A stretch of DNA of 64,000 nt from positions 18,704 to 82,703 of the forward strand of contig JBFMCL010000015.1 in NCBI GenBank assembly GCA_040754395.1, written 5' to 3'. The stretch is from Nitrospirota bacterium (GTDB lineage: Bacteria; Nitrospirota; Thermodesulfovibrionia; Thermodesulfovibrionales; SM23-35). The position numbers were made by a program, and so were the translations under genes. The notes under the pieces are model-generated. The model was not told the DNA's origin. It worked only from the letters and a program-made list of their open reading frames with translations, and did no database searches. This document shows, one piece after another, positions 1-9,492 of this stretch (position 1 is the first letter of the stretch; each line of letters begins with the position of its first letter).

Positions 1-1476
1 TGGAAGATGCTGATGTTTTACCGGCAGAAAATAAAGACTTTTGTGGCTCCTGAAGGGACAAAGCGGCAGAAATTCTACCGTCTTGCGCTTGCCAGCATGC
101 CCCTGCTCAGGGAAAAGGGGGCCCCCTTTGTCTTCAGAAAAGCGAAGAACGTGCTGCGCCGGCTGAGGGCTGAAAAAAATATAGAAAAGGAACAGTACCA
201 TATCCCCGCGATTCATGATGAAATACCCGGCACGGCAGATGTCAGGGTATCTGTGGTGATTCCGACAAGAAATGCAGGCAGAGACTTCCGTTATACCCTC
301 GAAAAAATATCGGGGCAGAAAGGCATCAGGGAGATTGAACTGATCATCGTCGACTCAGGCTCTGAGGACGGCACCCTTGCGCTGGCAGAGAGGTATGGCG
401 CACGTGTCTTTTCGGTGAACCCGTTTGACTTCAATCACGGGGCTACCAGGAATTTCGGAGCTGAAAAAGCGTCGGGGGATTTTCTGGTATTCATGTCGCA
501 GGATGCGATACCGATTGGTGACCTCTGCCTTTTCAATCTGATCAGCAAAATGCATCAGGACATGGGGATCGCCGCCGCGACCTTAAAACAGGTCCCGAGA
601 AGCGACGCAGATCTGTTTTCATGCTGGCAGCTCTGGTTTTATAACGACAGGCTGCTCAGATATTCGGAAGACTTTGTTGCGGCCCTGAACACCGCATATC
701 CTGAAGGCGTTTCCCCCGAAGAGAAAAGGAGACTCATGCAGATAGACAATGTCTTTTCCTGTTTCCGGAGAGAGGTGTTCAACAGGTTCAGATTCAGGGA
801 GATTGCATATGCAGAGGATCTGGACCTCGGCAGGAGACTGATCGAAGGCGGGCATAAAATACTGTTCATGATTTCATCGGGCGTGATCCATTCCCACAAC
901 AGGCCTGCTGAATATTTTTTCAGGAGAGGATATATTGACACAAGGACACTGCTTCAGCTTCTCCGCCATGAACCGATCAATTGGGAAAATGTCGGGATTA
1001 CCTCGGTCGAGCAGATGCTGGCATATCTCTATTCACTGTACAAGAGGGTGAACTACTCGATGGAGGAATTTGCATTTTCCTCCGGGGACGGATATCCGCT
1101 TGACCAGTTGATATCAGCAATCAAAAGCCAGATTCAGGATACCCGGAATCCCCTCGTTCTTCGCGGAGAACCGGGGATCGACAGGCTTTTCACAAGATTC
1201 TTCTCGGGGAGTTTCCATCAGAACGGAAAAAGCATGCCGGCAGGGGATGATATCCTTATGCATCAGTATTTCATGTTTCTGGACAGTTTCTCTGAATATC
1301 TCACCGGAAGCAATATGCGAGTTGTTCCGGGAAACATGAAAAAGGAACTGATCGAGACATTGTATAAACTCTTTGCCTGGACATCCGGTGCAACTATCGG
1401 GAATTTCATCGCCTTTTCGGAAAGCAGGGGGGAGTCCTACCGGAACTCCTATGTGGAAACGATACTGGGGAACTGA
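1..1476 (+). CDS. Glycosyltransferase family 2, C-terminal part (5' end outside window)
   Basis: This frame is open from base 1, and the first residues (WKM then a basic YRQ stretch) match the linker that follows the coiled coil in the two-domain GT2 proteins at 3620 and 10489. The gene therefore very likely begins about 1 kb upstream and lacks its first GT2 domain here. The visible GT-A domain starts near residue 80 after the first in-frame Met, with VVIPTRNAG, DSGSEDGT and a SQDAIP motif in the acceptor/metal region, as in rhamnosyltransferase-like GT2 enzymes. A roughly 190-residue helical tail is shared with the 3620 protein. It probably adds a sugar to a surface glycan in the cytoplasm. 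It ends 2 bases before the next gene. Confidence 0.85.
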   Translation, partial: WKMLMFYRQKIKTFVAPEGTKRQKFYRLALASMPLLREKGAPFVFRKAKNVLRRLRAEKNIEKEQYHIPAIHDEIPGTADVRVSVVIPTRNAGRDFRYTLEKISGQKGIREIELIIVDSGSEDGTLALAERYGARVFSVNPFDFNHGATRNFGAEKASGDFLVFMSQDAIPIGDLCLFNLISKMHQDMGIAAATLKQVPRSDADLFSCWQLWFYNDRLLRYSEDFVAALNTAYPEGVSPEEKRRLMQIDNVFSCFRREVFNRFRFREIAYAEDLDLGRRLIEGGHKILFMISSGVIHSHNRPAEYFFRRGYIDTRTLLQLLRHEPINWENVGITSVEQMLAYLYSLYKRVNYSMEEFAFSSGDGYPLDQLISAIKSQIQDTRNPLVLRGEPGIDRLFTRFFSGSFHQNGKSMPAGDDILMHQYFMFLDSFSEYLTGSNMRVVPGNMKKELIETLYKLFAWTSGATIGNFIAFSESRGESYRNSYVETILGN

Positions 1477-1478
1477 GC

Positions 1479-2717
1479 ATGAACATACTTTATGTAGTCA
1501 ATGATTTCTTCCCGATGTATTACGGAGGCGTTGAAAGATATGTCCTGAATATCAGCAAACAGATGCAGAAATCAGGACATGCCGTAAAAGTCCTCACCTA
1601 CGGGATGGATGACAGAACCCGGGGATACGCCTCGAAAGGGAAGATACTGCATAAACAGTATACATATGAAAATATCCCGGTGATATCAGTCAGACATCCG
1701 GATATCCCTCCTGATATCGGATTCAGAATCGGTGACGACATGATTGAACATGACCTCTTCGGGATCATTCAGCAGGAAAACGCGGACGTCATTCATGTTG
1801 CCCATCCCATGAAACTGAATCCGGTGGTCAATATCGCTTCAGAGCTGCATATCCCGTCAGTGCTGACGCTGACTGATTTCTGGCTCCTCTGCCCAAGGGG
1901 GAGGTTTTTCAAGCCGGACTATTCCGCCTGCAATTCCCCCATGAACGGCGTGAAATGCATCAGGGAATGCGGGATAGACTCCTCGGTCACCGAGCGGTAC
2001 AAAAAGGCCGGGGAGATATTCCGGAAGGCTGCAAAAATAATCGCCCCTTCACGGTTCATTATCAGGGTTTTTGAAAACAACGGCTGGGACAAGGAGATCG
2101 CCCTGGTCAGGCATGGTTTTGCGCATGGCTGTGCTCGGGAAGCTGCAAAGAAACGCACGCGTGAAAACGGGTCCGTTGTGTTCGGGTATACAGGGCTGAT
2201 CACAAAATTCAAGGGGCTTGACCTTCTGGTCGAATCGTTCCGGAACATCAGGAACAGGAACATCTCTTTGTATATCTACGGGGATATTTATCAGGAATGG
2301 GTGTGGGAACGGACTTTTTACGAGGATCTGGTGCAATCCGCTCAGGGGGACAGCCGGGTAAGGTTTATGGGGAGATATACCCATAACGACCTGCCGGAAA
2401 TATTCAGTACGATAGATATCAACGTAATCCCGTCCACCACACTCGAAAGCTACGGGCTTGTCGTTACCGAAAGCATCTCGTACAATGTCCCGGTAATCGT
2501 CTCTGATATTGTGGGAAGCGCATATGAATATGTGTCAGACGGCCTGAACGGATTCATTTTCCCTGTGAATTCTCCCGGGCAGCTCGGGCAGATCATGCAG
2601 CGCATTGCAGATAATCCGCGGCTGATCGATTCATTGCGGGATAATATTGTGCTTCCGCCCCGGATCGAAGAGGAGGCCTTCATGCTTGAAGGTATTTACA
2701 AGGAATTGGTCCGTTGA
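1479..2717 (+). CDS. Glycosyltransferase family 4 (GT-B)
   Basis: A 412-residue GT-B enzyme that should transfer a nucleotide-activated sugar to a glycan acceptor at the cytoplasmic face. The N-terminal domain opens with the typical MNILYVVNDFFP and a GGVERYV loop (GT4 acceptor domain). The C-terminal domain holds the GYTGLITKFKGLDLLV nucleotide-sugar region and an intact E-x7-E motif (ESYGLVVTE). The ATG lies 2 bases after the preceding stop, so it is translationally linked to the GT2 gene upstream. It is clearly related to the GT4 at 5927, which holds the same place in the next cassette. The donor sugar cannot be told from sequence. Confidence 0.9.
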   Translation: MNILYVVNDFFPMYYGGVERYVLNISKQMQKSGHAVKVLTYGMDDRTRGYASKGKILHKQYTYENIPVISVRHPDIPPDIGFRIGDDMIEHDLFGIIQQENADVIHVAHPMKLNPVVNIASELHIPSVLTLTDFWLLCPRGRFFKPDYSACNSPMNGVKCIRECGIDSSVTERYKKAGEIFRKAAKIIAPSRFIIRVFENNGWDKEIALVRHGFAHGCAREAAKKRTRENGSVVFGYTGLITKFKGLDLLVESFRNIRNRNISLYIYGDIYQEWVWERTFYEDLVQSAQGDSRVRFMGRYTHNDLPEIFSTIDINVIPSTTLESYGLVVTESISYNVPVIVSDIVGSAYEYVSDGLNGFIFPVNSPGQLGQIMQRIADNPRLIDSLRDNIVLPPRIEEEAFMLEGIYKELVR

Positions 2718-2733
2718 TTCATTACGCAGGATT

Positions 2734-3588
2734 ATGCCACAGATATCAATTATAATCAGGACAAAGAATGAAGAGGATTCCGTCGGGATGACCCTGCAGG
2801 GCATTTTCCGTCAAAAGGGAGACCTTTCTCCCGAGGTGCTCGTCATAGACTCGGGTTCTACGGACAGGACGCTTGAAATCGCGGGCACCTATCCGGTAAA
2901 GATCATCACCATCCCACCTTCAGATTTCACTTACGGGCATGCGCTCAACCGGGGCATCAGGGAATCTTCAGGGAAGATTGCCTGTCTTCTTTCCGCGCAT
3001 TCCGTTCCCGAGGGAACAGAATGGCTTGCTGAACTGGTGAAGCCGATAACAGGTGGAACTGCCCATGCCACGTATGGCAGGCAGATTCCTGTGAAGGGGG
3101 TAAATCCTTTTGAGGAAGTATCCCTCAGCAGGCATTTCCCTGAGACCGAACGTGCTGCGGGCAGGGTGCCGTTCTCGAATGCAAACTGTGCCTTTCTCCG
3201 GCAGATGTGGGAGAAGGTGCAGTTCGATGAGAAACTGACGAGCTGGGAGGATTACCTCTGGTATATTCTCCTGAAAGATTCCTATACGTTCAGGTACTGT
3301 CCGAGGGCGGCTGTTTCCCATTCGCATCCTTTCTCTGTCAGGGATATTGTGCAAAGAAGGTATAATGACGGCATGGCATTCAGGATGATAAAGGATACCT
3401 ACGGGATAGATGTCGTGGAAGACCTGTATCCGGGCATGACCGCCAAACTCAGGATGTTTCTCTCAGACATGGCAAGTCATGCAGTTTTTTTCAGTAAGAA
3501 GGGGTACAAAAAATATATTCTATTGATACCCGTTGTGAGGATATGCGCATATTTTACTTATTGGAGGGGCTTCAGATCGGCAGGATGA
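2734..3588 (+). CDS. Glycosyltransferase family 2
   Basis: A GT-A fold transferase of 284 residues. I start it at the ATG at 2734 (MPQISIIIRTKNE). The open frame extends upstream to 2647, but that part overlaps the GT4 gene and does not look like a GT2 start. Motifs are IIIRTKNE, DSGSTDRT and LSAHSVPEG, the last standing where most relatives have a QDA motif. It lies 16 bases after the GT4 gene and is a paralogue of the gene at 7168. The C-terminal 60 residues are hydrophobic and basic and may associate with the membrane. It should act on the same glycan as its neighbours. Confidence 0.87.
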   Translation: MPQISIIIRTKNEEDSVGMTLQGIFRQKGDLSPEVLVIDSGSTDRTLEIAGTYPVKIITIPPSDFTYGHALNRGIRESSGKIACLLSAHSVPEGTEWLAELVKPITGGTAHATYGRQIPVKGVNPFEEVSLSRHFPETERAAGRVPFSNANCAFLRQMWEKVQFDEKLTSWEDYLWYILLKDSYTFRYCPRAAVSHSHPFSVRDIVQRRYNDGMAFRMIKDTYGIDVVEDLYPGMTAKLRMFLSDMASHAVFFSKKGYKKYILLIPVVRICAYFTYWRGFRSAG

Positions 3589-3619
3589 AAAATCCGGACA
3601 ACTTCAGGATGCAGAGATA

Positions 3620-5926
3620 ATGCAGCAGGAAAACCTTCTGGTTTCCATCATAGTAAGGACAAAGGACCGGCCGGCACTGCTCAGGCGGGCACTGAAGAGC
3701 ATCGCTGCGCAGACATACCGTCCGATAGAGGTTGTCCTTGTGAACGACGGCGGATGCGATCTCGATGTCGAAGAACTGGGGCGAATCCTCGGCAATGCTT
3801 CGCTGAACTATATCAGGCTCCGCGAGAACAGGGGAAGGGCGCGTGCAGGGAATACGGGCATCGAAAACGCCCGGGGAGACTATATAGGCTTCCTGGACGA
3901 CGACGACGAATTCTACCCGGAACATATTTCGACACTCATGTCTTTTCTGAAAGACAGCGAGTATCGTATTGCGTATACGGATTCACTCATGGTGTACGCA
4001 AGATATCACGACTCTACCGGTGAGATGGAGGTGATGCGGAAGGAAGTAATGTTCTCTCACGATTTTGATTTTGACCTCCTTGTCTTTGAAAATTATATCC
4101 CCCTGCTGTGCCTGCTGTTTGCGCGTGAGACTGTCCTGAGCGTGTCTGGTTTCGATGAATCGTTCGATCTCTATGAGGATTGGGACATGCTTATTCGGTT
4201 GGGGGAGATTCAGCCCTTTCATCATATCAGGAAGACAACAGCAGAATACAGCCAGTGGAGTCTGACGTCCCAGATATCACAGTGGAACATGGATTCGGAT
4301 CTCCTGAAACAGGCCTGTCTCAGGGTCCTGAACAAGCATCTTCACAAATTCACTGCATTGAGGATTCATGATCATCTCTCAAGGAGCCTCGTCGTGAAAA
4401 AGCTCGAGCAGAGGATCAACCAGTTACGCGAAACAGAAAAAGAGGGGCAAAGGCTTGAGGAGTTGCTGCAGGCAAAGGAACAGCTTGTCAGCGAGATAAT
4501 GAATACCAGAGGCTGGAGGCTGTTGCAGCACTACAGGCATATCAGGGATGGGTTCCGTGCCCTGTATTCCGGGAAGACGCAGGGAAATCTCCTGCTGAAA
4601 GGGCTGAAAACCCTGAAAACGCAGGGACTGAAAGCACTGGTGTTCAAGATGAACAAGAAACTGCTCTTCTCCCAGTCGATAAAACAGCCGAATCCGGTCG
4701 ATTTCTCTTCCCTGCCGGTCCGCAGTGTTTCCGGGTCCGATATCGTACACCCGCTTGAGTCAAGGATATCAGTCATCATTCCTACGAAAAATGCAGGCAG
4801 GGACTTTGAATATATTCTCCAGAAAATATCCCGGCAGGAGGGAATCAGGGAGATAGAACTTCTTATCATTGACTCAGGTTCCGGGGACGGGACTGTAGAC
4901 ATCGCGAAAAAATATACTGAACACGTCTTTCAGGTCAGCCCTGATGAGTTCCACCATGCGAAGACCCGCAATTTCGGCGCTGAGATGGCAACAGGCGAAT
5001 TCCTCGTATTTACCGTGCAGGATGCCATTCCTGCAGGGGCACAGTGGCTGTATAAACTTGTCTCTCCTTTGTCCGCTGGAGAGGCATCTGCGGTTTCTGC
5101 GCGGCAGATTCCACGCTCGGACGCGGACCTCTTTGCAGGCTGGTCATACTGGGACCACGACCTCCGGTATCTTGGAAATGACCGTGAAAGAATCTCTCAG
5201 GTTACACCTGAAGCATTCCTGAAACTCTCTCTTCAGGAGAAAAGATCGCTCGCCTGTCTGGATAATGTATGTTTGGGGATTGCGAAAAAAACATTTGATA
5301 CATATCGGTTCCGTGCCGGGTATGCGGAAGATTTTGAACTCGGCATGCGGATGATCAGCGAAGGGCACCCTCTCATGTTTCAGTCATCGAATGCGGTCAT
5401 CCATTCCCACAGCAGGCCGCCTGTCTATTATTTCAGGCGAAGCTGTGCAGATACGCTCATCATGGCGGACATTCTGCAGACAGAGCATGAGGAGATCGAT
5501 GAAGAATCAGTTACGGGGGCGATCAGCTATTGCTATGCAATACTGAAAGCGGCTATCGACGAATTACACAGAGACCGGAATCTTCCGACCAATCCCGAGA
5601 AACTGGTTCATGTCCTGCTGAATCTCCTCTATGACAAGATGACCTGGTTCAATCCTTCATGGCAGAACATCTGTGGAGATCAGCTTCTTGATGAATATTT
5701 CAGAAATATCAGGCCTGGATCAAGGAAAGAGATCGTGTCTGAACTGTATTCAGAAATGGCGGGCAAGCTGTACCGCTTCTCTCAATTCATGAGGGCGTAT
5801 GCAGACATTCAGCCTTTCGGGGAAGACTTCACTGCCTGTCTTTACAAGATATTCAGTGTTACAGCCGGAAATTTTCTCGGCAGACATTCTCAGATACAGA
5901 GCAAATCCCTCTGCGGGGGTATTTAA
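3620..5926 (+). CDS. Two-domain GT2-GT2 glycosyltransferase
   Basis: A 768-residue protein with two GT-A domains. Domain 1 (about residues 7-230) has VSIIVRTKDRP, VNDGGCD and a DDDD motif at 93-96. A coiled-coil stretch (about 245-295) and the linker GWRLLQHYRHIRD (298-310) follow. Domain 2 starts near 381 with SVIIPTKNAG, DSGSGDGT and VQDAIP, and a helical tail reaches the C-terminus. Two fused GT2 domains often add two different linkages, or elongate and then cap a chain. It is paralogous to the truncated gene at 1 (domain 2 and tail) and to the gene at 10489 (domain 1). The next gene begins directly after the stop (TAAATG). Confidence 0.9.
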   Translation: MQQENLLVSIIVRTKDRPALLRRALKSIAAQTYRPIEVVLVNDGGCDLDVEELGRILGNASLNYIRLRENRGRARAGNTGIENARGDYIGFLDDDDEFYPEHISTLMSFLKDSEYRIAYTDSLMVYARYHDSTGEMEVMRKEVMFSHDFDFDLLVFENYIPLLCLLFARETVLSVSGFDESFDLYEDWDMLIRLGEIQPFHHIRKTTAEYSQWSLTSQISQWNMDSDLLKQACLRVLNKHLHKFTALRIHDHLSRSLVVKKLEQRINQLRETEKEGQRLEELLQAKEQLVSEIMNTRGWRLLQHYRHIRDGFRALYSGKTQGNLLLKGLKTLKTQGLKALVFKMNKKLLFSQSIKQPNPVDFSSLPVRSVSGSDIVHPLESRISVIIPTKNAGRDFEYILQKISRQEGIREIELLIIDSGSGDGTVDIAKKYTEHVFQVSPDEFHHAKTRNFGAEMATGEFLVFTVQDAIPAGAQWLYKLVSPLSAGEASAVSARQIPRSDADLFAGWSYWDHDLRYLGNDRERISQVTPEAFLKLSLQEKRSLACLDNVCLGIAKKTFDTYRFRAGYAEDFELGMRMISEGHPLMFQSSNAVIHSHSRPPVYYFRRSCADTLIMADILQTEHEEIDEESVTGAISYCYAILKAAIDELHRDRNLPTNPEKLVHVLLNLLYDKMTWFNPSWQNICGDQLLDEYFRNIRPGSRKEIVSELYSEMAGKLYRFSQFMRAYADIQPFGEDFTACLYKIFSVTAGNFLGRHSQIQSKSLCGGI

Positions 5927-7171
5927 ATGAGGATACTTCTTGGTGTGCACCAGTTCTTCCCAAAATATTACGCAGGTACGGAACGATATGTGCTGAATCT
6001 CGCACGGCAGTTCCAGAGGTTTGGCCACCAGGTAAAGGTTCTGACTTATGCGTTCAACGAAGACGGGCACTTCCAGAAAGGCTATTCCCCGAAGATGTAC
6101 AGGAAGGAATATTCATACCAGGGAGTACCTGTTGTCGCGTTAAAGCATGCGCATCAGCCGGATGACCACAGTTTTCTTTTCAATTTTTTCGATGACGAGA
6201 TATACAGGGAAGTGAAGATGATGCTCGAACGCGATGATCCCTATGATATCTTCCATTGTGCCCATCCGTTCCGTATCGCTTCTTCTGTCCCCGCTGCCAG
6301 GGAGACAGGGTGCAAGGTTGTTGCCATGATTACGGATTATTTCCTGATGTGTCCGCACGGAATCATGCTCCGTCTCGACAACACCCTCTGCACCGGTCCG
6401 GAAGAAGGAAGGAATTGCAGAAAATACTGTTTCAGCAGGGTGACTGCACACACCTGGCAGAAAAGGATGGCCCAGGCCCGTGATGTGGTAAGTCTCTGTG
6501 ATTGCATGCTTTCGCCTTCCCGTTTTCTCATCGGGCTTTTTGACTATTCCGGTGTCATCCCTGCCAGCCACTTTGCTCTGTCGCGGCACGGGTTTGACTA
6601 TGCACTGAAGCAAAACTGGGTGTTAAAGGAACCGGGAAAGACGATTACCTTCGGCTACATCGGTACGATACAGTATCATAAAGGGGTACATATCATGCTT
6701 GAAGGTTTCAGCAAGTGCAGTGCACCACAGATCAGGCTGCAGGTCTGGGGCGGTTGTTACGGAGATGAAGGCTACCAGAAACGAATCACGAAAATGGCGA
6801 AAAAGGACCCGCGCATCGAAATCAAGGGCCCTTACGACTATGAACGGATCGGAGAAACGCTCAGGGAAATCGACGCTGTTGTTGTTCCCTCCATATGGTA
6901 TGAGAACGCGCCGCTTACCATTCTCTCAGGGCTTGCCTTCGGTATCCCGGTAATCACCTCTGACATCGGGGGAATGCGCGAGATGGTTGAGGATGGCAAG
7001 AACGGATTTATCTTTAGGGTTGGCAGCCCTGACAGCCTCGCAGAAAAAATGAAGCTGATTGCGGAAGAGCCCGGGGTCCTCTCCTCAATACGAAAAACCG
7101 CCGGTTTCCCGATCCGGATTGAAGAAGAAGCGCTGAATGCTGAGATGGTGTTCAGGGGGCTGCTGCAGTGA
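5927..7171 (+). CDS. Glycosyltransferase family 4 with altered E-x7-E motif
   Basis: A 414-residue GT-B enzyme, paralogue of the GT4 at 1479 (both open with an FFP.YY.G.ERYVLN stretch). The donor half shows FGYIGTIQYHKGVHIML and GIPVITSDIGGM. In the place of the usual E-x7-E the sequence reads YENAPLTILSG: the first Glu is kept, but Ser replaces the second. That residue normally contacts the donor ribose, so donor binding or activity may differ. The start codon abuts the stop of the upstream GT2-GT2 gene, with a GGGGG run about six bases before it. It overlaps the next gene by four bases (GTGA). Confidence 0.88.
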   Translation: MRILLGVHQFFPKYYAGTERYVLNLARQFQRFGHQVKVLTYAFNEDGHFQKGYSPKMYRKEYSYQGVPVVALKHAHQPDDHSFLFNFFDDEIYREVKMMLERDDPYDIFHCAHPFRIASSVPAARETGCKVVAMITDYFLMCPHGIMLRLDNTLCTGPEEGRNCRKYCFSRVTAHTWQKRMAQARDVVSLCDCMLSPSRFLIGLFDYSGVIPASHFALSRHGFDYALKQNWVLKEPGKTITFGYIGTIQYHKGVHIMLEGFSKCSAPQIRLQVWGGCYGDEGYQKRITKMAKKDPRIEIKGPYDYERIGETLREIDAVVVPSIWYENAPLTILSGLAFGIPVITSDIGGMREMVEDGKNGFIFRVGSPDSLAEKMKLIAEEPGVLSSIRKTAGFPIRIEEEALNAEMVFRGLLQ

Positions 7172-8034
7172 CAGATATCCGTAATCCCTCACTGTCGGTC
7201 GTGATCCGTACAAAAAATGAAGAGAAACATATCGGCGAAGTTCTCGCACGTTTGGGCGAGCAGGTCTATGAAGGCCGTACAGAAGTAGTACTCGTGGATT
7301 CTGGTTCCTCTGACGAAACCGTGACTGTTGCAGACCGTTTTGGCTGCCGAATCATACATATGAAACCCCGGGAGTTTTCTTTCGGCCGTGCATTGAACAG
7401 GGGGATCATGCAGGCAGCGGGAGAAATTATTATCTTCCTCAGCGGCCATTCTGTTCCTGCAGGAAAAGACTACTTCAGTAAGATGGTAAAACCTTTTGCG
7501 GATCCTGAGATGGCAGCGACATTCGGCAGGGATATCCCCTGGCCCGATGCCTGTCCTTCGCAGGCGAGGGACATTCTCAACCACTTTCCAGACTCTGACC
7601 TTGAGGGAAGCAAATTCTCGAATGCGAATGCAGCGGTGAGAAGGAAAATATGGGAGCAGGTACCCTTCGACGAACAGCTGACTGCGTGTGAAGATCTGCT
7701 CTGGGCACAAAAAGTGATGGGTCTCGGGTACAGGATTACATATGTTCCCGGGGCAAGTGTCTATCATTCACATACTGCATCACCTTACTATATCTTCAGG
7801 CGATATCTCAGGGAAAGGAGTTCGGTCAGGAAGATACTCGATCTTCCGGGCCTTGCGATCAAAGACATTCTGAAGAACAGCTTCTGGCATATCAAATGCG
7901 ATTTCCGGTTCGTAAGGGAAAGATCTTATGGGTTCCGCTGGTATTTCCACATACCGCTCTACAGGCTGTCCCAGGAGATCGGGCTCTATATAGGAAGCAG
8001 ACGCGCAGAGCAGGGGAGGGGGTCGGTTGGATAG
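7168..8034 (+). CDS. Glycosyltransferase family 2
   Basis: A 288-residue GT-A enzyme starting with GTG inside the stop of the GT4 gene (GTGA overlap), so translation is coupled. Motifs are SVVIRTKNEE, VDSGSSDET, RALNRGI and LSGHSVPAG. It matches the 2734 gene in length and motif order, and the two close the two copies of the three-gene cassette. The C-terminus is basic and aromatic, suggesting a loose membrane contact. Its likely role is one transfer step in surface glycan synthesis. Donor and acceptor are unknown. Confidence 0.87.
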   Translation: MTDIRNPSLSVVIRTKNEEKHIGEVLARLGEQVYEGRTEVVLVDSGSSDETVTVADRFGCRIIHMKPREFSFGRALNRGIMQAAGEIIIFLSGHSVPAGKDYFSKMVKPFADPEMAATFGRDIPWPDACPSQARDILNHFPDSDLEGSKFSNANAAVRRKIWEQVPFDEQLTACEDLLWAQKVMGLGYRITYVPGASVYHSHTASPYYIFRRYLRERSSVRKILDLPGLAIKDILKNSFWHIKCDFRFVRERSYGFRWYFHIPLYRLSQEIGLYIGSRRAEQGRGSVG

Positions 8035-9451
8035 CACGCGCAAGAAAATCCTGATGGTCATTCATTGTTTCCTTCCCGAATGTGTGGGAGGTACGGAGTT
8101 TTACACCTATAATCTGTCCAGGGAACTGAAAGCGCGGGGATTTGACGTATGCATCCTTACTGCGTTTGACGACGGCAAAGCCGGGAGGTACGAGCTGCAA
8201 AAAACAGAATTTGAGGAATTAAAGGTCATTAGGGTGATGAATTCCCCTTACCTTGCAAAGACTTTTCTCGATTATTTCATAGATCCTAACATCGATAGTA
8301 TTTTCAGGAGGATACTGAGTGAGGAAAAGCCCGATATTATCCATTTCCAGCATATTCCCTATCTCTCCGGCAATCTGCCCGAAATAGCTCATCAGATGGG
8401 TGTCCCCGGCGTGTTTACCCTGCACGATTACTGGTACATGTGTTACAGAAGCCAGCTGATACGTCCGGGCCTCGGTACGTGTCCTGGTCCGTCGGGAGGA
8501 CTGTTTTGCGCCTCTTGCCTCGATGCCGCGCCGAACGGCGCCGCCCCGGACTTCCGGTTACCGCTTCTGCAGAGGGTCCTTGAATGGCCAATGGTGAGGA
8601 AACTGAACCTGAAGGATAAAATCCCTCCTGACATGAAGGCAAAACTGAAAAAACTCCTGCTGCGGCAGACCCCTTCTGTTACGCACGAAACAATCCAGAA
8701 TCCTTACATTGTGACTATCCTTGAAAACAAATACCGCCTCGATTTCTTTAAGAGGCAGCTTGTATTCCCGGATTTTGTGTTAAGCCCTTCTGTCCACCTG
8801 AAAAGAAGGTATGAGAGCGAGGGGTTCAGGGAGATTGTGCATCTGCCACTCGGGTTCTACCGCGTGAAAAAGGTGGAGATTCTCCCTTTCGCCGGAAAGC
8901 TCAGAATTGCCTATCTCGGGAATCTCATGCCGTTCAAGGGGCCGGACGTGATACTCCGGGAACTTTCGGGACTCGAAGGGGAAAAACAGAAAATGCTCGA
9001 ACTCAATTTCCACGGCAGAATGAACGATAAGGAGTATTTCAAAAGCATAGAGGAACTGGCAGACAGATTTCCGCAGGGTGTCGTAACCTTCCATGGGGGA
9101 TACAGAAGTGATACGGATCTGCATGGAATTTTTTCACACAATCACCTTGTCATTTTTCCCTCTCTCTGGGAGGAAAACTACCCGCTGGTGGTGAGAGAGG
9201 CGTTGCTGCACGGGGTTCCTGTCATTGGTTCGAAGCTCGGAGGGGTGCCCGAGGCGATCGAAGAGGGCATCAACGGGTTTGTCTTTGATCCCTATAAGGA
9301 AGGAGATCTCCGAGAAAAAATCTCCGTTATCCTCGGAAATCCCGGCATGATTGAAACACTCACCAGAGGGGCGAGAGATACAAGGATCGAGAGCATGGAA
9401 GATCATGTGGAGAAGATGCTCGGGATTTATGTAAAGCTTATATCATCGTAA
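8027..9451 (+). CDS. Glycosyltransferase family 4
   Basis: A 474-residue GT-B protein. The start is a TTG at 8027 with a strong AGGGGAGGGGG ribosome site at 8012-8022; it overlaps the end of the GT2 gene by 8 bases. The N-terminal domain reads MVIHCFLPECVGGTEFYTYNL. The donor domain has AYLGNLMPFKGPDV, an intact E-x7-E (ENYPLVVRE) and GVPVIGSKLGGVPEAIEEG. A Cys-containing insert (around residues 148-165) and about 60 extra residues in mid-protein make it longer than the two cassette GT4s. It should take part in the same glycan pathway; no donor can be assigned. Confidence 0.88.
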   Translation: MDSTRKKILMVIHCFLPECVGGTEFYTYNLSRELKARGFDVCILTAFDDGKAGRYELQKTEFEELKVIRVMNSPYLAKTFLDYFIDPNIDSIFRRILSEEKPDIIHFQHIPYLSGNLPEIAHQMGVPGVFTLHDYWYMCYRSQLIRPGLGTCPGPSGGLFCASCLDAAPNGAAPDFRLPLLQRVLEWPMVRKLNLKDKIPPDMKAKLKKLLLRQTPSVTHETIQNPYIVTILENKYRLDFFKRQLVFPDFVLSPSVHLKRRYESEGFREIVHLPLGFYRVKKVEILPFAGKLRIAYLGNLMPFKGPDVILRELSGLEGEKQKMLELNFHGRMNDKEYFKSIEELADRFPQGVVTFHGGYRSDTDLHGIFSHNHLVIFPSLWEENYPLVVREALLHGVPVIGSKLGGVPEAIEEGINGFVFDPYKEGDLREKISVILGNPGMIETLTRGARDTRIESMEDHVEKMLGIYVKLISS

Positions 9452-9492
9452 ATAGGGAGTCTTTCTCTTTTATTGCGTAGGGGAGTTTCTTG

